A DNA stretch of 64,000 nt from Paenibacillus ihumii (GTDB taxonomy: Bacteria; Bacillota; Bacilli; Paenibacillales; Paenibacillaceae). The stretch's first letter is position 1, and each line of letters opens with the position of its first letter. The stretch is from positions 372,001-436,000 of the forward strand of contig NZ_LN884298.1 in assembly GCF_001403875.1 (NCBI RefSeq), given 5' to 3'. The notes beneath the pieces were generated by a model. That model was given only the letters and a program-made list of their open reading frames with translations, had not been told where the DNA came from and made no database searches. A program made the position numbers and the translations under genes. Shown one piece after another: positions 53,563 to 61,958 of the stretch.

Positions 53563-54849
53563 TTACATTGAACCCAAAATGAAATACAGCAGGAAGAAGA
53601 AAGCGATCATATACATGGTCATGGACACTTCCGCACGGCGGCCCGTCACCCACTTCACGATTGGATAAGCGATGAAGCCAAACGCAATCCCGTTAGCGAT
53701 GCTGAAGGATAAGGGCATGATGGCCAGCATCATGTAAGCCGGAAAGGCTTCGGTAAAGTCGTCAAAAGGCACTTCCTTGATCGACATTATCATCAGGCAG
53801 CCCACAATAATAAGCACCGGAGCAATCGCACTGCTCGGGATGACCTTAAATAGGGGGACGAGAAACAAGGCGGGGATGAAAAGCAGTCCGGCGGTTAGCG
53901 AGGTAAGCCCCGTTCTTCCGCCGGATGCAATACCGGTCGCTCCTTCCGCTGCCGTCGTCATCGGACTGCATCCGAGCAGCCCTGCACTGATCACCGAAAA
54001 CGAATTCGCCTGAAACGACTTTCTAAACTTTGACTTATTCGGGAGCATACCCAACTGGGCCCCCATATTTGAGAAGATAATTACCATCGATAAAGAGAAT
54101 ACGGCCGTCCAAAATTGGAATGTCCCTATCCCGCTGAAATCCAAAGCAAGAAACAGCTCTCCATACCCGTCAAAAGAAATGCTGAAATCACGCAGCACTG
54201 AGAAATCAACAATGCCAAGCGCCGCACCGATCCCTGTTCCGGCAATGATCGCAATTAAGAAGCTCCCTTTCACATTACGCAAGAATAAAGGCAGCGCGAT
54301 AACCAATGTTAAAATCGTCGTTAACGCGTGAGGCTCATCCAGATTAGCCAAGCTCACGAAGGTGCTTTCGTTGGCCACGATCACACCGCCGTTTCGTAAG
54401 CCGAGAAAGGCAATAAAAAAGCCGATCCCCGCCGTCATCGCATGAATCATCGACTTCGGAATCGAGCGGGATAGATAGTCCGCCCACTTCGTCACCGACG
54501 TGGCCATGAACACAATTCCGGCAAGGAATACCGCAGCTAGTGCCTGCTGCCAGGTTAATCCTAGCGAGAATACGAGCGTAAATACAAAAAACGCATTGTC
54601 TCCCATACCTGGAACCAGAATAAGGGGCGAGTTGGCCCACAGCGCCATCAGCATACAGCCGATGAAGGAGCAAATGACCGTCACGATCGTAGCCGCTTCA
54701 TACGGCATCCCCGCCATGCTTAGAATAGAGCCGTTCACGGCAATGATGTAGGCCACCGTCATAAACGTTGTTAATCCTGCTACCATTTCGGTACGTATCG
54801 TCGTCTTCTCTGCTTGAAGGTGAAACCATCTTTCCAGTCTGCTATCCAA
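53563..54849 (-). CDS. NCS2 / AzgA-type purine permease
   Basis: 428 aa from TTG 54849 (AGAGGTG 7 nt upstream; GTG 54873 also open). About 12-14 membrane segments. Family marks: AGLTTFMTVAYIIAVN, NSPLILVPGMGDNAFF, AGIGFFIAFLGLRNGG, and the late SPMTTAAEGATGIASGGRTG loop that is typical for the AzgA/PbuG guanine-hypoxanthine group. No purine riboswitch was recognised upstream. Fits the purine-salvage neighbourhood with the nucleoside importer and DeoD. Confidence 0.9.
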   Translation of the reverse strand: MDSRLERWFHLQAEKTTIRTEMVAGLTTFMTVAYIIAVNGSILSMAGMPYEAATIVTVICSFIGCMLMALWANSPLILVPGMGDNAFFVFTLVFSLGLTWQQALAAVFLAGIVFMATSVTKWADYLSRSIPKSMIHAMTAGIGFFIAFLGLRNGGVIVANESTFVSLANLDEPHALTTILTLVIALPLFLRNVKGSFLIAIIAGTGIGAALGIVDFSVLRDFSISFDGYGELFLALDFSGIGTFQFWTAVFSLSMVIIFSNMGAQLGMLPNKSKFRKSFQANSFSVISAGLLGCSPMTTAAEGATGIASGGRTGLTSLTAGLLFIPALFLVPLFKVIPSSAIAPVLIIVGCLMIMSIKEVPFDDFTEAFPAYMMLAIMPLSFSIANGIAFGFIAYPIVKWVTGRRAEVSMTMYMIAFFFLLYFILGSM

Positions 54850-54965
54850 TGAAGAACACCTCTTTATTAGCACTACAATTCCTGCTCACAGACCTGTTGC
54901 ATAGAATTCCCCTCATTTTGTAGCACTTTCTGTTATATACTTGGCAGCTTACCGTAATTTTGTTT

Positions 54966-55003
54966 TAAAAAGAGCTGGAGGTCTTAACCGACTCCAGCCC
55001 TTA
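54966..55003 (-). terminator. Intrinsic terminator of the nucleoside importer operon
   Basis: Minus strand: GGGCTGGAG and CTCCAGCTC arms with a 14-nt loop, then TTTTT. Confidence 0.88.
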
Positions 55004-55026
55004 TCCCAACTATAAATTGCTGATGC

Positions 55027-55980
55027 CTATCGCTTCCCTACCTCGTAAGGCTCCCCTAATGCCTTCGGCGCCCGAGCCTTTCCTACCGCGCCGATCAGGA
55101 CGAGCATCGTAAGGACATACGGCAGCATATAGAAGAACTCGTTCGGAATGCGGGCTGCAAATTCGAAGATTTGCAGCTGATCCTTGACCGCTTGAGCCAA
55201 GCCGAAAAATAAGGAAGCCAGCATAGCCCCGACTGGATTCCATTTGCCGAAAATAACGGCCGCCAGCGCGATGTAGCCCTGCCCTGAAATGGTATTGAAG
55301 GCAAAGTTGCCGTTCGAGGTCAGTACGATCGTCGCTCCGCCCAGCGCGGCGATCGAGCCGCTGAGGATAACGGCCATATAGCGCATCCGATTAACCTTGA
55401 CCCCCACTGTATCCGCGGCGCCCGGATGCTCGCCAACGGCACGGAGCCTAAGCCCCGTCGACGTCTTATAAATAATGAAGTAAATCAAAATCACGAACCC
55501 AATCGCGATATATGTCGTCGGATAGTTGTTGAAGAAGGCATTGCCGATAAACGGAATATCGCTTAGGAACGGGATTCTGAATTTATGAAATACCGTCGTC
55601 AGCAGCGGGCTTTCCGCCGAGCCTTCAAAGATCAGCTTCACCAGAAAGAAGGTGGAGCTCGCCGCAAGTATATTGACCACAACCCCGCTGACCACCTGGT
55701 TGGCCTTGAACCCGATCGTGGCTATGGCATGAATGCTGGAGAATACGGCCGAGAATACGAAGGCCCCGATCACGCCGAGCCACGGGGACAATCCGCCTAA
55801 TCCTGCCGACTCGGCATAATAAGCAATGACCGCCGAGAAGAAGGCTCCGGACACCATAAAGCCTTCCAGTCCAATATTGATGACGCCCGAACGCTCGGAG
55901 ATCAGGCCGCCGAGGGCAGCAAAGATAAAGGCCGTGGAGAATACAAGCGTCCCATTGATGAGATTGCTGATAATGTCCAT
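55027..55980 (-). CDS. nupQ: Nucleoside ABC transporter permease (NupQ-like)
   Basis: 317 aa, nine or so membrane segments, BPD_transp_2 family: GLISERSGVINIGLEGFMV near the N-terminus and AVGEHPGAADTVGVKVNRMRY in the cytoplasmic coupling loop. Follows the NupP-like permease by 3 nt. Second permease of a BMP-type nucleoside importer. Confidence 0.88.
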   Translation of the reverse strand: MDIISNLINGTLVFSTAFIFAALGGLISERSGVINIGLEGFMVSGAFFSAVIAYYAESAGLGGLSPWLGVIGAFVFSAVFSSIHAIATIGFKANQVVSGVVVNILAASSTFFLVKLIFEGSAESPLLTTVFHKFRIPFLSDIPFIGNAFFNNYPTTYIAIGFVILIYFIIYKTSTGLRLRAVGEHPGAADTVGVKVNRMRYMAVILSGSIAALGGATIVLTSNGNFAFNTISGQGYIALAAVIFGKWNPVGAMLASLFFGLAQAVKDQLQIFEFAARIPNEFFYMLPYVLTMLVLIGAVGKARAPKALGEPYEVGKR

Positions 55981-55983
55981 CTC

Positions 55984-57054
55984 TTACACCTTCTTCTTCA
56001 TTTTATTAGTGAGCGGGCGGAAGAAGAGCCTCACAATCCCGGGTGCAGCCACGAAGAAGATAATGAAGCCGATAACCATCCGAATGATTTCGCCCGGCAC
56101 CTCTGCGCCGAAGCTCATGCCCTGCGAGCCGTAGGTCAGCGCCCCGATGAGCGTCCCCGCCAGCAGCACCCCGAGGGCCGTATTTCCGCCCAGCAGGGCT
56201 ACCGCGATTCCATCAAAACCGAGGCCCGAGGTCACCGAGTTGATGGCGATATATTTGAATACGCCCAGCACCTCAAAGGTGCCGACCAGGCCGCCGAACA
56301 CGCCGGAAATAAACATGGTGCGCACCAGAACATTCGGCACCTTCATCCCTGAATACTCAGCCGCATCCGGGTTAAGCCCGACAGCCCGCAGCTCATACCC
56401 CCACTTGGTTCTGTTCAGGTAAATATGATAGAAGATTACGGCGAGAATCGTTAAGAGGAATCCCCAGTGAATGCGGGCGCCTCCCATAAGCTGGGACAGC
56501 CAGCCAATCTGAATGCTTGCGGACTCCTGAATCATGGCGGAACGCTGCGTTCCTGCTTGCGGCATGAACGTACGGATGAAGTAATGGCTCAAGTACAGCG
56601 CAATGAAGTTGAACAAGATACTGGTAATAACCTCATTGATGCCCCGCTTCGCCTTAATATACCCGATCAGGGCGCCCCACAGTCCGCCGAGGATTGCACC
56701 AAACACGACGGCGACCAGAGCGTGCAGAAGCGGCGGCAGGCTTAGCTTCGTGCCTACAATAAGCGCACCGAGCGAGCCCATGATGATTTGCCCGTCGACC
56801 CCGATATTGAACAGGCCTGCGCGGAAGGCAATGGCTACCGCCAGACCGCACATGACGAGGGGAACGATCGAACGCAGGGCCTCCCCGATATCATAGCTGG
56901 TGCCGAATATTTTGGTAATCAGGGAATCGTAAGCGAGCAGCGGATCATACCCGCCGATCAGCATGATCAGCGCACCCAATAATAGACCAATAATAATAGA
57001 GACAACAGGAATAACAGCAGATTCACGCCTGAAAATACTCATAAACTTATTCAT
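55984..57054 (-). CDS. nupP: Nucleoside ABC transporter permease (NupP-like)
   Basis: 356 aa from ATG 57054, chosen because AAGGAG lies 9 nt upstream, inside the end of nupO. Its start overlaps the nupO stop by 8 nt. BPD_transp_2 marks: AFRAGLFNIGVDGQII, EVITSILFNFIALYL and ELRAVGLNPDAAEYSGM. Partner of the NupQ-like subunit. Confidence 0.88.
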   Translation of the reverse strand: MNKFMSIFRRESAVIPVVSIIIGLLLGALIMLIGGYDPLLAYDSLITKIFGTSYDIGEALRSIVPLVMCGLAVAIAFRAGLFNIGVDGQIIMGSLGALIVGTKLSLPPLLHALVAVVFGAILGGLWGALIGYIKAKRGINEVITSILFNFIALYLSHYFIRTFMPQAGTQRSAMIQESASIQIGWLSQLMGGARIHWGFLLTILAVIFYHIYLNRTKWGYELRAVGLNPDAAEYSGMKVPNVLVRTMFISGVFGGLVGTFEVLGVFKYIAINSVTSGLGFDGIAVALLGGNTALGVLLAGTLIGALTYGSQGMSFGAEVPGEIIRMVIGFIIFFVAAPGIVRLFFRPLTNKMKKKV

Positions 57055-58582
57055 GTGCGCCATCTCCTTCATGCTTGCCTGCCATCATCAGCCCCAGCTC
57101 CTGATCATTCGTCGATTCCGGCGTCGTCTCGCCTACAATCTGTCCTCCGAACAGGACGAGAATGCGGTCGGACACATTCAGAATCTCCTCGAGCTCGAAG
57201 GAGATGAGCAGCACGGCCTTTCCTTGATCCCGCTGGGCAATGAGCTGCTTGTGCACAAACTCTATCGCACCGACGTCAAGCCCCCGCGTAGGCTGGGCCG
57301 CGATGAGCACCTGCGGCTTCTTGTCGATCTCGCGGGCAATAATGACCTTCTGCTGATTGCCTCCAGACATGGAGCGGACCTTCGTGTCAATGCTTGGCGT
57401 CCGTACGTCAAACTCCTTGACGAGGCGCGCGGCCATCTCGTCCCGTGACTTCTCATTAATGAAGCCGCGCTGGCTGAACTCCGGATGATGGTACGTTTGC
57501 AGGAGTATATTTTCACTGACAGTAAAGTCAAGAACGAGTCCGTGTTTATGGCGGTCTTGCGGAATATGTGACAATCCGCTTTCGGAGATGATGCGCGGAG
57601 ATTGGTTCGCAACGGCCTGGCCCTGCAGAAGAATCTCCCCCGATTTAATGCTGCGCATGCCAGTAATCGCTTCGATCAGCTCAGTCTGGCCGTTGCCATC
57701 GACCCCGGCGATCCCGACAATCTCGCCTGCGCGAATGGAGAAGGACAGTCCATCGACCGCATTTTTTCCCTTTCCGCCCTCCACGACCAGGTCTTTGACT
57801 TCCAGCAATACTTCTCCAGGCGTCGCTGCCTGCTTCTCGGTCTTGAAGTTGACGGCCTTCCCTACCATCTTCTCCGCCAGCTCCTGCGGGTTCGTCCTGG
57901 CGACCTCCACGCTCTCAATGACCTTGCCCCGGCGGATAATGGTGCATGTATCTGCAACCTCCATAATTTCTTTGAGCTTGTGCGTAATCAATACAATCGA
58001 TTTGCCCTCGGCGACAAGCCGTCTCATAATCTCCAGCAGCTCGCTGATCTCCTGAGGTGTGAGCACGGCTGTCGGTTCGTCGAAAATAAGAATATCCGCG
58101 CCCCGGTAGAGCGTCTTGATGATTTCTACCCGCTGCTGCATGCCGACGCTGATCGACTCAATCCTGGCCATGGGATCAACATCGAGCTTGTACTGCTCCG
58201 AGAGCTTCTTGACCTGGGCGCTGGCGCCTTTAATATCGATCTTCAAGCCCTTCTTCGGCTCCATGCCAAGAATGATATTCTCCGTTACCGTAAAGGGCTC
58301 GACCAATTTAAAATGCTGATGCACCATCCCGATGCCCAGATCAATCGCCTTGTTCGGACTATCGATCACTTCCTTCTGCCCGTTAACGTAAATCTCGCCC
58401 GCATCGGGCTGATATAATCCAAAGACGATGCTCATCAACGTGGACTTGCCTGCACCGTTCTCACCGAGCAAAGCATGAATTTCGCCGCGCTTCAACTGAA
58501 AACTGATCGAGTCATTGGCTAATACTCCGGGGAAGCTCTTCGTGATTCCTTTCAGCTCTAACGCAATATCTGCCTTAGTCAC
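57047..58582 (-). CDS. nupO: Nucleoside ABC transporter ATPase (NupO-like)
   Basis: About 511 aa, two ABC domains in one chain as in sugar- and nucleoside-type importers. Domain 1 has Walker A GENGAGKS and Walker B LIFDEPTAVLTP but a degenerate signature (SVGMQQRVEI). Domain 2 has GVDGNGQTE in place of Walker A and MSGGNQQKVI signature, the usual asymmetry of this family. GTG 58582 has GGAGGGG 6 nt upstream. Powers the NupP/NupQ channel. Confidence 0.9.
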   Translation of the reverse strand: MTKADIALELKGITKSFPGVLANDSISFQLKRGEIHALLGENGAGKSTLMSIVFGLYQPDAGEIYVNGQKEVIDSPNKAIDLGIGMVHQHFKLVEPFTVTENIILGMEPKKGLKIDIKGASAQVKKLSEQYKLDVDPMARIESISVGMQQRVEIIKTLYRGADILIFDEPTAVLTPQEISELLEIMRRLVAEGKSIVLITHKLKEIMEVADTCTIIRRGKVIESVEVARTNPQELAEKMVGKAVNFKTEKQAATPGEVLLEVKDLVVEGGKGKNAVDGLSFSIRAGEIVGIAGVDGNGQTELIEAITGMRSIKSGEILLQGQAVANQSPRIISESGLSHIPQDRHKHGLVLDFTVSENILLQTYHHPEFSQRGFINEKSRDEMAARLVKEFDVRTPSIDTKVRSMSGGNQQKVIIAREIDKKPQVLIAAQPTRGLDVGAIEFVHKQLIAQRDQGKAVLLISFELEEILNVSDRILVLFGGQIVGETTPESTNDQELGLMMAGKHEGDGAHE

Positions 58583-58606
58583 AGTAGACCCCTCCATCAA
58601 AGTTTC

Positions 58607-58637
58607 CGTCCCCTATCACGTACGGCAATAGGGGACG
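58607..58637 (-). other. Hairpin between the binding-protein gene and nupO
   Basis: Perfect 10-bp stem CGTCCCCTAT / ATAGGGGACG with an 11-nt loop and no T-run. It probably stabilises or partly attenuates the transcript so that more binding protein than transporter is made. Confidence 0.6.
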
Positions 58638-58643
58638 AATGGA

Positions 58644-59702
58644 TTATTCTTCAGGTACGGTGATTTCGCCGTTAATGATTTTTTGGCGATACTCATCTAC
58701 TTTAGCCAGCACCTCGGGGGCTACGTTCTTATCGGAAGTCGGCGCAATGTCCACGCCGTTCTCTTTAAGCCCCATCAGCGTCACCTTCCCTGCCGGGAAA
58801 TTCCCTTCGGCCAAGCTCTTGGAGATTTGATAGACCGCCTCATCTACCTTCTTCACCATGGAAGTGAGGGTGACATCATCGCCGAAGATCAGGGATTGGT
58901 CCTTGTCGACCCCGATAACCCATACCTTGTCGCCCTTGCTGCTGCGCTCCTTCGCTTCATTAAATACGCCATTTCCCGTCAAGCCCGCCGCGTGAAAAAT
59001 AATATCTGCGCCATCGTTATAAATCGTAGAGGCCGCCGATTTCCCCATATCTACCCGGTTGAACAAGCCTGTGTAGTTTACGATCAATTTGGCATCCGGA
59101 TTAACGGCTTTAATCCCTTCGCGGAATCCAGCTTCAAAGCGTTTGATGACGGGGATATCCATGCCGCCGACAAAGCCGATTTTATTCGTCTTCGTCGTCA
59201 ATCCTGCGATCACCCCTACGAGGAAAGAGCCCTCCTGCTCCTTGAAGGATACCGCCGCAACGTTAGGCAGCGTCAGGTCGGAGTCCACGATTCCGAACAT
59301 CGAATCCGGGTTCTCGTTAGCCAGCTGGGCTACGGCATCGGCAAGCGTATACGCGGTAGCCCAAGTCAGATCATAATTTGCTTTGACGAATTGATTCAGG
59401 TTAGGGACCACATCCGCATCGGATTTGGGCTCCAGGTATTTGACTTCGAAGCCATAGTCTTGCTCCAGCTGCTGCAGCGCCTCCCATGCGCTCTGGTTGA
59501 AGGACTTGTCGTTAACGCTTCCAAGGTCGGTCACCATGCCGACTTTTAGCTTCTTGAGCTCCTGTTGATTGCCGTTGCCAGCAGGAGTATTCCCGGTGCC
59601 GGCCCCAGCGCCGTTCTGATTCGGCGCCTTCTGTCCGCATGCGGTTAGAACCAGCATGAGCGCGAGCAGCAGAGGTAATACGGTTTTCATCGACTTTTTC
59701 AT
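58644..59702 (-). CDS. nupN: BMP family nucleoside-binding lipoprotein (NupN-like)
   Basis: 352 aa from ATG 59702 (GGGAGG 9 nt upstream). Lipoprotein signal with lipobox VLTAC, a short N/G/T-rich linker, then the BMP (PnrA-like) domain: VGMVTDLGSVNDKSFNQSAW, ADIIFHAAGLTGNGVF and WVIGVDKDQSL. Members bind purine or pyrimidine nucleosides. First gene of the four-gene importer operon. Confidence 0.9.
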   Translation of the reverse strand: MKKSMKTVLPLLLALMLVLTACGQKAPNQNGAGAGTGNTPAGNGNQQELKKLKVGMVTDLGSVNDKSFNQSAWEALQQLEQDYGFEVKYLEPKSDADVVPNLNQFVKANYDLTWATAYTLADAVAQLANENPDSMFGIVDSDLTLPNVAAVSFKEQEGSFLVGVIAGLTTKTNKIGFVGGMDIPVIKRFEAGFREGIKAVNPDAKLIVNYTGLFNRVDMGKSAASTIYNDGADIIFHAAGLTGNGVFNEAKERSSKGDKVWVIGVDKDQSLIFGDDVTLTSMVKKVDEAVYQISKSLAEGNFPAGKVTLMGLKENGVDIAPTSDKNVAPEVLAKVDEYRQKIINGEITVPEE

Positions 59703-60185
59703 TGTGATTTCCTCCCTAATATAAATATTTGCCTTTGGACCCTTACCTGGGCGTGGCTTAGCTACCAATCCTTAGCTGCGAAACCGACGCTGAGCCAGGA
59801 AGCAAGGAATTTGAAATCTACCAAATTAGTATCAAGAGGCCCTTAAACGAACGCTCCAACTACTGGATTGTCATTCCAATAACATCTAAGTTAGTCTTTG
59901 TTGGAAGAGATTTCATTATTCCTTGTCCTGTAAATATATCATAAATTTTACCAATGGGATAACATCATACCCGCCGGCCTGCAAATGCTTTAGCACGGTT
60001 TCTCCGAAGGGGATCAGGCCATTAACCTGGTTCCAAACTCATCATTTCTTCCCGAATTTGGCATAGAACAAAAAATGACTCTATGCTATGTTTTCTTTAA
60101 ATCATGCTACAATAACACGGTAGGGCTGCTTTACCATCCCATAACCAGGCTGTTCACATAACGAAACTGAAAGGGCGTAGAATTC
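59703..60185. other. Divergent promoter region between nupN and the Crp/Fnr gene
   Basis: About 480 bases with no gene. It must hold the promoters of both units. AT-rich stretches at 59880-59960 and 60090-60120 (TACAAT at 60107-60112) are plausible promoter parts. I saw no purine riboswitch or clear operator. Confidence 0.4.
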
Positions 60186-60901
60186 ATGATTGATAACCTC
60201 TCAGACATTCAAATTTTTTCGGCCTTCCTGAAGAGGACTTGCAATATATTGTCCCGTTTCTCAAAGAGCGGCAGTTCAAGAAGAACCATATTCTTATGTT
60301 TGAGAATGACGAGAGTGATGAGATCTACCTGCTTCGCTCCGGCATGGTTAAAATTTATCGCATGTATGAAGGCAAAGAAGTGGTCCTTAGCATTACAATG
60401 CCGGGTGACATCATTGGCGAAGTTGAATCATTATCGAACAGCTACCATCGAATCTCCTCGATTGAGGCGCTGGAGAACGTCTCCGTCTGGCATATTTCCA
60501 GCCAGGATTTCCTGCATATCGTTGATAAATACCCGATTGTTCTGAGAAACGCATATAAAATTCTTGTAGAACGAACGCGGATGCTCAATCGCATGATCCG
60601 TTATTTGACCTTCTACGATGTCCGGGGCAAAGTCGCCAACCTCATCATGGATCTGTACTATAACTTTGGAACAACTCACGAAAACGTTTACAAAATTGAT
60701 CTTAAAATTAACCAATCCTTATTGGCTAACATGATCGGGATCACCAGAGAGTCGATCTCCAAAACGCTGGGTGATTTTCAAGCCGAAGGACTAATCGATA
60801 TTCGTGACAAATACCTGTACCTCCTCGATATGAAGTTGTTAGAATCCATTTGTCATGAGACGGAAGAATTCCCTACGCTTCGCAAATGGTATAACAATTA
60901 G
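60186..60901 (+). pseudogene. Crp/Fnr family regulator with a frameshift in a T-run
   Basis: ATG 60186 (AGGG upstream) opens MIDNLSDIQIF, but that frame soon loses homology. The correct Crp-like reading GLPEEDLQYIVPFLKERQF continues in another frame from 60221 to the stop at 60901. One extra T in the six-T run at 60214-60219 would join both parts into a normal ~238-aa protein. The rest is intact: cyclic-nucleotide-binding fold (residues 15-120, FENDESDEIYLLRSGMVKIY), dimer helix, and helix-turn-helix INQSLLANMIGITRESISKT. Sequencing error, real mutation or programmed slip cannot be told apart. It lies between the nucleoside importer and deoD, so may regulate them. Confidence 0.82.
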
Positions 60902-60947
60902 GCCTGCCTGCTGCTCTCAATATAGCAAATGACAGCGCTTCAATTCC

Positions 60948-61007
60948 GTTAACAACGTAACGTTTATTCTGTTAACCAATTCACAGATGCCGGGTTAACC
61001 CCTTAAC
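60948..61007. promoter_or_regulatory. Array of GTTAAC motifs upstream of deoD
   Basis: GTTAAC at 60948, 60971 and 60994, exactly 23 bp apart, and a related CTTAAC at 61002. They lie just upstream of a TTGCAT (61019-61024), 17 nt, GTAATG promoter-like pair. A regulator binding site array is plausible; the regulator is unknown. Confidence 0.4.
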
Positions 61008-61087
61008 AGTCCCTCTCCTTGCATTGTGCTATGCTTTTCATGTAATGTTGCAAAAGTCACAATACAACTAAGCTGGAGGGAAATTAC

Positions 61088-61798
61088 ATGAGCTTTCACA
61101 TCGAAGCTGCAGTTGGCGAGGTTGCTGATTCGGTCTTGCTGCCCGGCGACCCATTACGCGCAAAATATATCGCCGAGACCTTCCTGGAGAATGCCGTATG
61201 CTACAACCAAGTCCGCGGCATGCTCGGTTTTACAGGAACCTATAAGGGACAGCGCGTATCGGTTCAAGGCACCGGGATGGGGATGCCTTCCGCGTCCATT
61301 TACATCCATGAGTTGATTAACGATTACGGTGCCAAGCATCTCGTGCGCATCGGCACATGCGGGGCCATACAGCCCGACGTCCAAATCCGTGACGTCATCG
61401 TCGCTCAAGCGGCGGCCACCAATTCTGCGATCATTCGCAACGCGTTCCCCGGATACGACTTCCCGCAAATCGGGAACTTCGATTCTATCAAGACAGCTTA
61501 TGAAATCGGCACCCATAAAGGATTGAATCTGCGTGTCGGCAACGTCCTCTCTTCCGACCTGTTCTACACCGACAGCAACGATGAATTCAGCAAGCTCGGA
61601 AAGCATGGCGTATTGGCCGTAGAGATGGAGACAGCAGCGCTGTATTTCCTTAGCAATAAATTCGGCGTCAGAGGCTTAAGTCTGCTTACAGTAAGCGACC
61701 ATATCCTTACAGGAGAGCAAACCACGGCCCAAGAGAGACAAACGACGTTCAACGATATGATCGAAGTTGCTCTGGAGACTGTTGCCGCAGTAAAATAA
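61088..61798 (+). CDS. deoD: Purine-nucleoside phosphorylase, DeoD type
   Basis: 236 aa, the normal length of hexameric DeoD. Marks: [15 protein letters not shown] (phosphate site GDP), [38 protein letters not shown] and [10 protein letters not shown] with the catalytic Asp. It splits purine (deoxy)nucleosides with phosphate to base and (deoxy)ribose-1-phosphate, the natural next step after the nucleoside importer upstream. Good GGAGGG site before the ATG; monocistronic with terminator. Confidence 0.96.
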   Translation: MSFHIEAAVGEVADSVLLPGDPLRAKYIAETFLENAVCYNQVRGMLGFTGTYKGQRVSVQGTGMGMPSASIYIHELINDYGAKHLVRIGTCGAIQPDVQIRDVIVAQAAATNSAIIRNAFPGYDFPQIGNFDSIKTAYEIGTHKGLNLRVGNVLSSDLFYTDSNDEFSKLGKHGVLAVEMETAALYFLSNKFGVRGLSLLTVSDHILTGEQTTAQERQTTFNDMIEVALETVAAVK

Positions 61799-61849
61799 GA
61801 CCGAGGCATCGTGCACTATAGCTTGAGTAAAACCCATCACAAACAACAA

Positions 61850-61905
61850 AGAGGACTACCTGACAGCAGCGGGCTTCGCCATCGGGTAGTCCTTCTCTTT
61901 TATCC
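61850..61905 (+). terminator. Intrinsic terminator after deoD
   Basis: AAGAGGACTACC pairs with GGGTAGTCCTTCTCTT across an imperfect loop, then TTTTA. Confidence 0.75.
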
Positions 61906-61958
61906 CTATCACCTATGAGAACGAGATAGATCTATCATCCATATTAGGAGGTCTTATT

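Noticed and set aside
53384-53653. Small hydrophobic minus-strand ORF beyond the purine permease
   Set aside because: It overlaps the permease C-terminus out of frame, has no ribosome site, and two frames look equally hydrophobic; no support for a gene.
54850-55000. Purine riboswitch before the NCS2 permease
   Set aside because: The conserved loop blocks of the purine aptamer were not found there, nor upstream of nupN or deoD.
60239-60901. Crp/Fnr gene starting at TTG 60239
   Set aside because: That start lies inside the conserved N-terminal fold, without ribosome site; the true start is ATG 60186 in another frame.
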